Source: DAIRET01 sp036795455 (lineage in GTDB: Bacteria > Bacteroidota > Ignavibacteria > Ignavibacteriales > Ignavibacteriaceae). From it: 9,197 nt of DNA. Of the stretch, positions 6,491 through 9,197 are shown piece by piece. The position numbers were made by a program, and so were the translations under genes. Numbering within the stretch: the first letter of the stretch is position 1; each line of letters opens with the position of its first letter. The stretch is taken from assembly GCA_036795455.1 (NCBI GenBank), contig DAIRET010000114.1:1-9197 (forward strand), given 5' to 3'. The notes under the pieces were generated by a model, which saw nothing but the letters and a program-made list of their open reading frames with translations, did not search any database and was not told the origin of the DNA.

Positions 6491-6831
6491 GATTACTCCA
6501 AAATAACTTGTTTATTAATAATTAGAGAGGACCTTAAAGTGGTACAATTGTATTGTCTTTATTAAATGCCGGCTGATTTTTTTCTGATTTGATAATTCTC
6601 TTTATGTTCTTCTTGCTATAATAAAGAAAAAATTGAAAATCGAGAATTGCCCTACACTTTTTTTACAATCCCGAAGGATCGTTCTGATAACTAGTATAGC
6701 AATTTTTGAAAAAATGCCCATTATTTCAATGTTTTCCGATTATGATTACATAAACAAAATTAATCACGACCCTAATCAATTGTTTTTATTTAACTTATAA
6801 CCGGACAGTAGTGTAATTAAGTATTTTTTGA
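6491..6831. other. 341-bp AT-rich intergenic region, probable leader of the exported three-gene unit
   Basis: No convincing gene is seen. On the minus strand TAATTTTG at 6762-6755 matches the TAnnTTTG promoter box and points towards the DJ-1-like gene, but would leave a leader of about 260 bases; no good -33 partner is at 19 bases. Closer to the gene, only a near match (TTATTTTG, 6505-6498) is present. TACAATTGTA at 6543-6552 is a perfect 10-bp palindrome. GCAATTTTTGAAAAAATGC at 6699-6717 is a near-palindromic AT-rich hairpin without a GC stem. A terminator for the hydrolase gene ending at 6832 is not evident. Confidence 0.4.
6755..6762 (-). promoter_or_regulatory. Possible distal -7 box for the exported three-gene unit
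   Basis: The minus strand reads TAATTTTG, identical to the box in front of the Acg-like gene. The expected start site would be near 6750, about 260 bases ahead of the DJ-1-like ATG. The upstream TTG (6779-6777) is only 14 bases away. Chance occurrence in AT-rich DNA cannot be excluded. Confidence 0.22.
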
Positions 6832-7689
6832 TTATTGGAATCTCATCACTTCCATGGGTTTGAAGAAGATGAACATTCTTGGATCGTTTTTAATAAAGTT
6901 TTTATGCATATCTATACCCGATGGGCTAATATGCATCAGGATTATGTTTTTAGGTTTAAAAACCTCGTTAACAATTTCCAACGCATCGGGTCGGAGATAA
7001 CTTCTATCGAATAAAGCGATATGAATTTCTTGTTTATCAAGCTCATAGTTTTTAAAAAAATCGGAAGGAGTTCTTGATGAAGCATCACCCGAATGGGAAA
7101 GGGTGTATCCATCGACATTAATAAGAAACGAAAGATTCTCGACATTCCTGTGACGATCTACTGATTCGCCACTAGCAGTGTCGGTCTCTATGTACGAACC
7201 ATGATTAATCCTCATGGAATTAATCTCTATCCCATTAACAACTATAAGTGTGTCATGAGGTATTGCCGATTTCACCCTTCTGATCCTACTTGATATAATG
7301 GGATAATCAACATTCTTATGTAGGATCTCATCCACCTGGTTCGGGCAAACCAGAATGGTTTCGGTATGATTCTTCATAAAGTCGGTTACCATTTGTTGAT
7401 CAAAATGGTCAACGTGATAATGCGAAACCATGATAGCATCAATACCATTAAAAGGAAGCATTCCAGAAATCATAGCATGCAAAATAGAATCGCTGGGTTG
7501 TTCGCACCAATCACCTTTAATATTCCCAAAAAGTGCATCGACAATCACTTTGTGATTCGTGGTTTCAACCAGGAATCCCTCGTTGGCTATGTAGGTGATT
7601 GCACATAGACCATTGGTGTTTTGAGAATAAGCAGTATGAATAACTGCAAAAAGTAATCCGATTAATAATTCTTTATAATTAGTCTTCAT
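6832..7689 (-). CDS. Exported metallo-beta-lactamase-fold hydrolase (UlaG-like type)
   Basis: A complete MBL-fold protein of 285 residues from the ATG at 7689 (287 if the in-frame TTG at 7695 is used; I prefer ATG because it leaves a normal signal peptide, MKTNYKELLIGLLFAVIHTAYS, ending near Ser-Gln). Counting from the TTG, the zinc motifs are SHYHVDHFD (His92, His94, Asp96, His97), the HSGDAS strand (Asp204) and the late LMHISP (His255). The order and spacing, with NLSFLINVDGYTLSHSGD in the middle, resemble UlaG-like/lactonase-type MBL proteins rather than antibiotic beta-lactamases. The enzyme is expected to hydrolyse a small molecule in the periplasm, but the substrate is unknown. No clear Shine-Dalgarno is present. 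A near match to the -7 box (TAATTTTA) lies about 30 bases upstream. It follows the truncated MBL gene on the same strand with 96 bp between. Confidence 0.85.
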   Translation of the reverse strand: MKTNYKELLIGLLFAVIHTAYSQNTNGLCAITYIANEGFLVETTNHKVIVDALFGNIKGDWCEQPSDSILHAMISGMLPFNGIDAIMVSHYHVDHFDQQMVTDFMKNHTETILVCPNQVDEILHKNVDYPIISSRIRRVKSAIPHDTLIVVNGIEINSMRINHGSYIETDTASGESVDRHRNVENLSFLINVDGYTLSHSGDASSRTPSDFFKNYELDKQEIHIALFDRSYLRPDALEIVNEVFKPKNIILMHISPSGIDMHKNFIKNDPRMFIFFKPMEVMRFQ

Positions 7690-7729
7690 TTTCAAGTTGT
7701 TAGGAGTTATTGGTTAAAATTATAGAGGT

Positions 7730-7789
7730 TTAATTCATTAGTTTATCCAAGGCTTCTTTTGCTTGATTCTCCTTTGGATTGAGTTTCAG
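7730..7789 (-). pseudogene. Out-of-frame remnant of a TPR-like C-terminal tail
   Basis: Immediately at the end of the truncated hydrolase, another frame reads LKLNPKENQAKEALDKLMN and then TAA (7732-7730). This matches the style of the last tetratricopeptide-like helix pair found at the ends of many exported Bacteroidota proteins. It overlaps the hydrolase's stop codon. Adding one base to the A4 run at 7790-7793 would put it in frame with the hydrolase (SPVFLKLNPK). I infer a deletion scar that joined the 5' half of one gene to the 3' end of another. Nineteen residues are few, so the family call is tentative. Confidence 0.4.
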
Positions 7790-8271
7790 AAAACTGGACT
7801 TAGCTCACCTGTTGTCCAAATGTCTGGGTACAGTTCTTTAAAGGTATCAACAGCTGTGATTTTTAGGCGTGGAATCTGTTGTGCGATGGCATCAACAGAA
7901 GTCTTAGGAATAAAAGTATTCACCTGGAATCCCTTTACACTTGTAACTCCGGGAATTCCATAAACATGATCTCGGTGGTTGTGCGAAATGAAAATGTCAC
8001 TCACCCTATTGTAGTCAAGTTTTAATTTGGTCATGTTTTCAAGTAGTGTATGGTAATCACTACATGTATCAAAAACAATTACTCTGCCATTGTACTCAAT
8101 CCATGCTGAGAAACCCGGACCAGATTCGAGAAAGGTATCGGAAGAACAATTATTGAAGGGGATAACGATACGGATACCTTTTGTATTGAATAAATTATCG
8201 GTTTGCTGTGCTTCTGTAATCATAGGTATAATGGCAATTAGAAACAATAAAAGCAATATTTTGATTTTCAT
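7786..8271 (-). CDS. Truncated exported metallo-beta-lactamase-fold protein
   Basis: This 161-residue frame begins with a strong signal peptide (MKIKILLLLFLIAIIPMITEAQ) and continues as the N-terminal half of an MBL-fold protein of the type related to dihydropteridine/RFA-P synthase-like proteins: GPGFSAWIEYNGRVIVFDTC (51-70), then SHNHRDHVYGI with His97, His99, Asp101 and His102, and finally PDIWTTGELSPVF at the end. In this family the TTGE segment is followed by about 100 more residues that include a GCSHPGI-like stretch supplying zinc ligands; all of that is missing. The usual FDTG is FDTC here (Cys70). A working dinuclear zinc site therefore looks unlikely. The stop lies within a TPR-like tail read in another frame. 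It precedes the intact MBL gene on the same strand. Family assignment is fairly sure; activity is doubtful. Confidence 0.75.
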   Translation of the reverse strand: MKIKILLLLFLIAIIPMITEAQQTDNLFNTKGIRIVIPFNNCSSDTFLESGPGFSAWIEYNGRVIVFDTCSDYHTLLENMTKLKLDYNRVSDIFISHNHRDHVYGIPGVTSVKGFQVNTFIPKTSVDAIAQQIPRLKITAVDTFKELYPDIWTTGELSPVF

Positions 8272-8380
8272 CTGATTTGGTTTAAAATGAATAAAAACTT
8301 GGATTCTCCGGTTCTCATTGCAATATAAAATCCTTTTCTAACCGATACAATACTGGTTATCAGCATCATTTTATTTTCCA

Positions 8381-8670
8381 TTATGTATTCTTCATAACAT
8401 CTATGCAAAACCTGCATTTAATGTTACAGGTCCAATTCCCATATCAATTGCAACTTCCAATGCTTCCAGAACTTCCTGTATTGTAGCACCATCTTTATAT
8501 GCCTGTTCGATATGCCATTGCATGCACGACTCACAATTAGTAACGGCACCTATTGCCACTGCTATAAGGTCCTTGTTGTTTTTTTGATAAGGCGCCATCG
8601 CAATAGGTAGCATCGCCCATTTCGAGAAATAGCTTATAAACTTGTGAGTTTAACTTTGCAAACCGCGCAT
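8381..8670 (-). pseudogene. Carboxymuconolactone decarboxylase (AhpD-like) gene with several frameshifts
   Basis: The core is open from 8613 to 8401 (70 residues from an ATG) and shows the AhpD-like redox motif NCESCMQWH (C-x-x-C-x-x-x-H), then GATIQEVLEALEVAIDMGIGP. The family is normally 100 residues or more, and the missing parts are visible in other frames. Upstream, another frame reads RFAKLNSQVYKLFLEMGDA and DGALSKK, the family's usual approach to KDLIAVAIG; one added base in the T7 run at 8579-8585 joins them. A further base near 8663-8664 would connect to an ATG at 8670. At the end, one base added near 8404 replaces the early stop by a tail ending in DVMKNT at 8381. Restored, it would be about 97 residues. 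The product, if made, would be a small cytoplasmic peroxidase-like or hydroperoxide-related protein. The first junction is well supported, the other two are suggestive. Confidence 0.7.
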
Positions 8671-8814
8671 TTTATTCTTTTCTCTTACGGTATATTTCTT
8701 CATTTTTTTTGGAAAGAATAATACATGTTTATCTATTCACATAGTTCAAATATCATTCTCAAATTAGATTTAATAAGATCAGAATTAATAATTATCTTTC
8801 CATAAGAATAGAAC

Positions 8815-9197
8815 CTATTCCTCTTTGACTTTATTCAACAAACAACCTGTTAATTCATTAATAAAAAGTTCAATTTCAGATACCACTCCTTCGGTTGGAT
8901 TATCATAATTTGACAGAATAATAACAGTAATATCATTTTCAAGATCCAGAGAAAAAACATTATTTATGCCTATATACCCCCGGTATGCAATACAATCTTT
9001 TTATCCCCAATAGTTCTAATCTGAAAACCATAACCATAACGACGGGCGTTGAGCTCCTCCTTCGGTGAGAAGATCAATTGTTTTGTTTGCTCAGTGATGA
9101 GTATATTTTGTTTTAGTGCTCTTGAAAACTGAAACATATCCTTTACCGTTGCATAACCCAATCCTGCAGGACTTCCTTTTATATTCACCCTGTCGGT
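8815..9197 (-). pseudogene. Serine hydrolase (beta-lactamase/class C-like), C-terminal part, frameshifted and cut by the window edge
   Basis: The gene enters from the right edge. From 9197 it reads TDRVNIKGSPAGLGYATVKD, then MFQFSRALKQNILI, a RRYGYGFQIRTIGDKK segment and VLHTGGI with a stop at 8972-8970. This is the back part of the penicillin-binding/class C beta-lactamase-like serine hydrolase fold; HTG stands where the KTG/HxG third active-site motif occurs. In another frame the protein continues naturally: YIGINNVFSLDLENDITVII, LSNYDNPTEG, and a helix to a TAG at 8817-8815. Adding one base to the C5 run at 8977-8981 gives HTGGYIGINN without a break. The Ser-x-x-Lys and Tyr motifs would lie outside the window. 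Exported serine hydrolases of this group act on peptides or esters; the substrate is unknown. Confidence 0.75.

Noticed and set aside
6699..6717. AT-rich hairpin as a terminator for the hydrolase gene
   Set aside because: It lies over 110 bases beyond the stop, has no GC stem and is mostly a T run facing an A run.
6602..6721. 39-residue minus-strand frame (starting MGIFSKIAILVIRT) about 30 bases below a TAATTTTG box
   Set aside because: No ribosome site, no recognisable similarity and low-complexity AT-rich composition; likely chance, though its hydrophobic start makes a small membrane peptide conceivable.
7366..7608. 80-residue plus-strand frame opposite the intact MBL gene
   Set aside because: Antisense shadow of a gene with all its zinc motifs; no independent support.

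Overview
The window is AT-rich DNA from what looks like a member of the Bacteroidota/Ignavibacteriota (FCB) lineage. The clearest marker is the C-terminus of the secreted protein at 4326-5822, which carries a type IX secretion (T9SS) sorting domain with the NFPNPFNPETKI motif common in Ignavibacteria-like genomes. Supporting signs are the Bacteroidota-type promoter box TAnnTTTG at two gene fronts, mostly weak or absent Shine-Dalgarno sequences, and many Sec-exported proteins.

Layout, left to right. 1-333 (minus) is the N-terminal part of an AbgT-family transporter with an apparent one-base deletion near its start. 420-623 (plus) is a decayed scrap that reads as a membrane helix plus coiled coil, as in sensor kinases. 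640-1239 (plus) encodes a Crp/Fnr-fold regulator. 1326-2399 (plus) encodes a putative lipoprotein of the Acg/nitroreductase-like FMN family. Between these two lies a compact candidate control region: a 20-bp palindrome, a TAATTTTG box, and an inverted repeat overlapping that box. Converging on them is a minus-strand unit of three exported proteins (6490 down to 2415): a secreted DJ-1/PfpI-like protein, a seven-repeat T9SS cargo protein that starts within the stop codon of the first (ATGA overlap), and a three-domain protein ending in an SMP-30/gluconolactonase-like propeller. After a 341-bp gap come, all on the minus strand, an intact exported metallo-beta-lactamase-fold hydrolase (6832-7689), a second, truncated one (7786-8271), an AhpD-like carboxymuconolactone decarboxylase gene broken by frameshifts (8381-8670), and the 3' part of a serine hydrolase (8815-9197), also frameshifted.

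How it fits together. The regulator and the Acg-like lipoprotein form a plausible local regulator-target pair. The three exported proteins are probably co-transcribed and act outside the cytoplasm; their joint role is unknown. The right 1.5 kb and the far left are enriched in disrupted genes. Each apparent frameshift is repaired by adding one base, and most fall in homopolymers, so either sequencing deletions or real gene decay could be responsible. No RNA genes, insertion sequences, CRISPR arrays or attachment sites were recognised.
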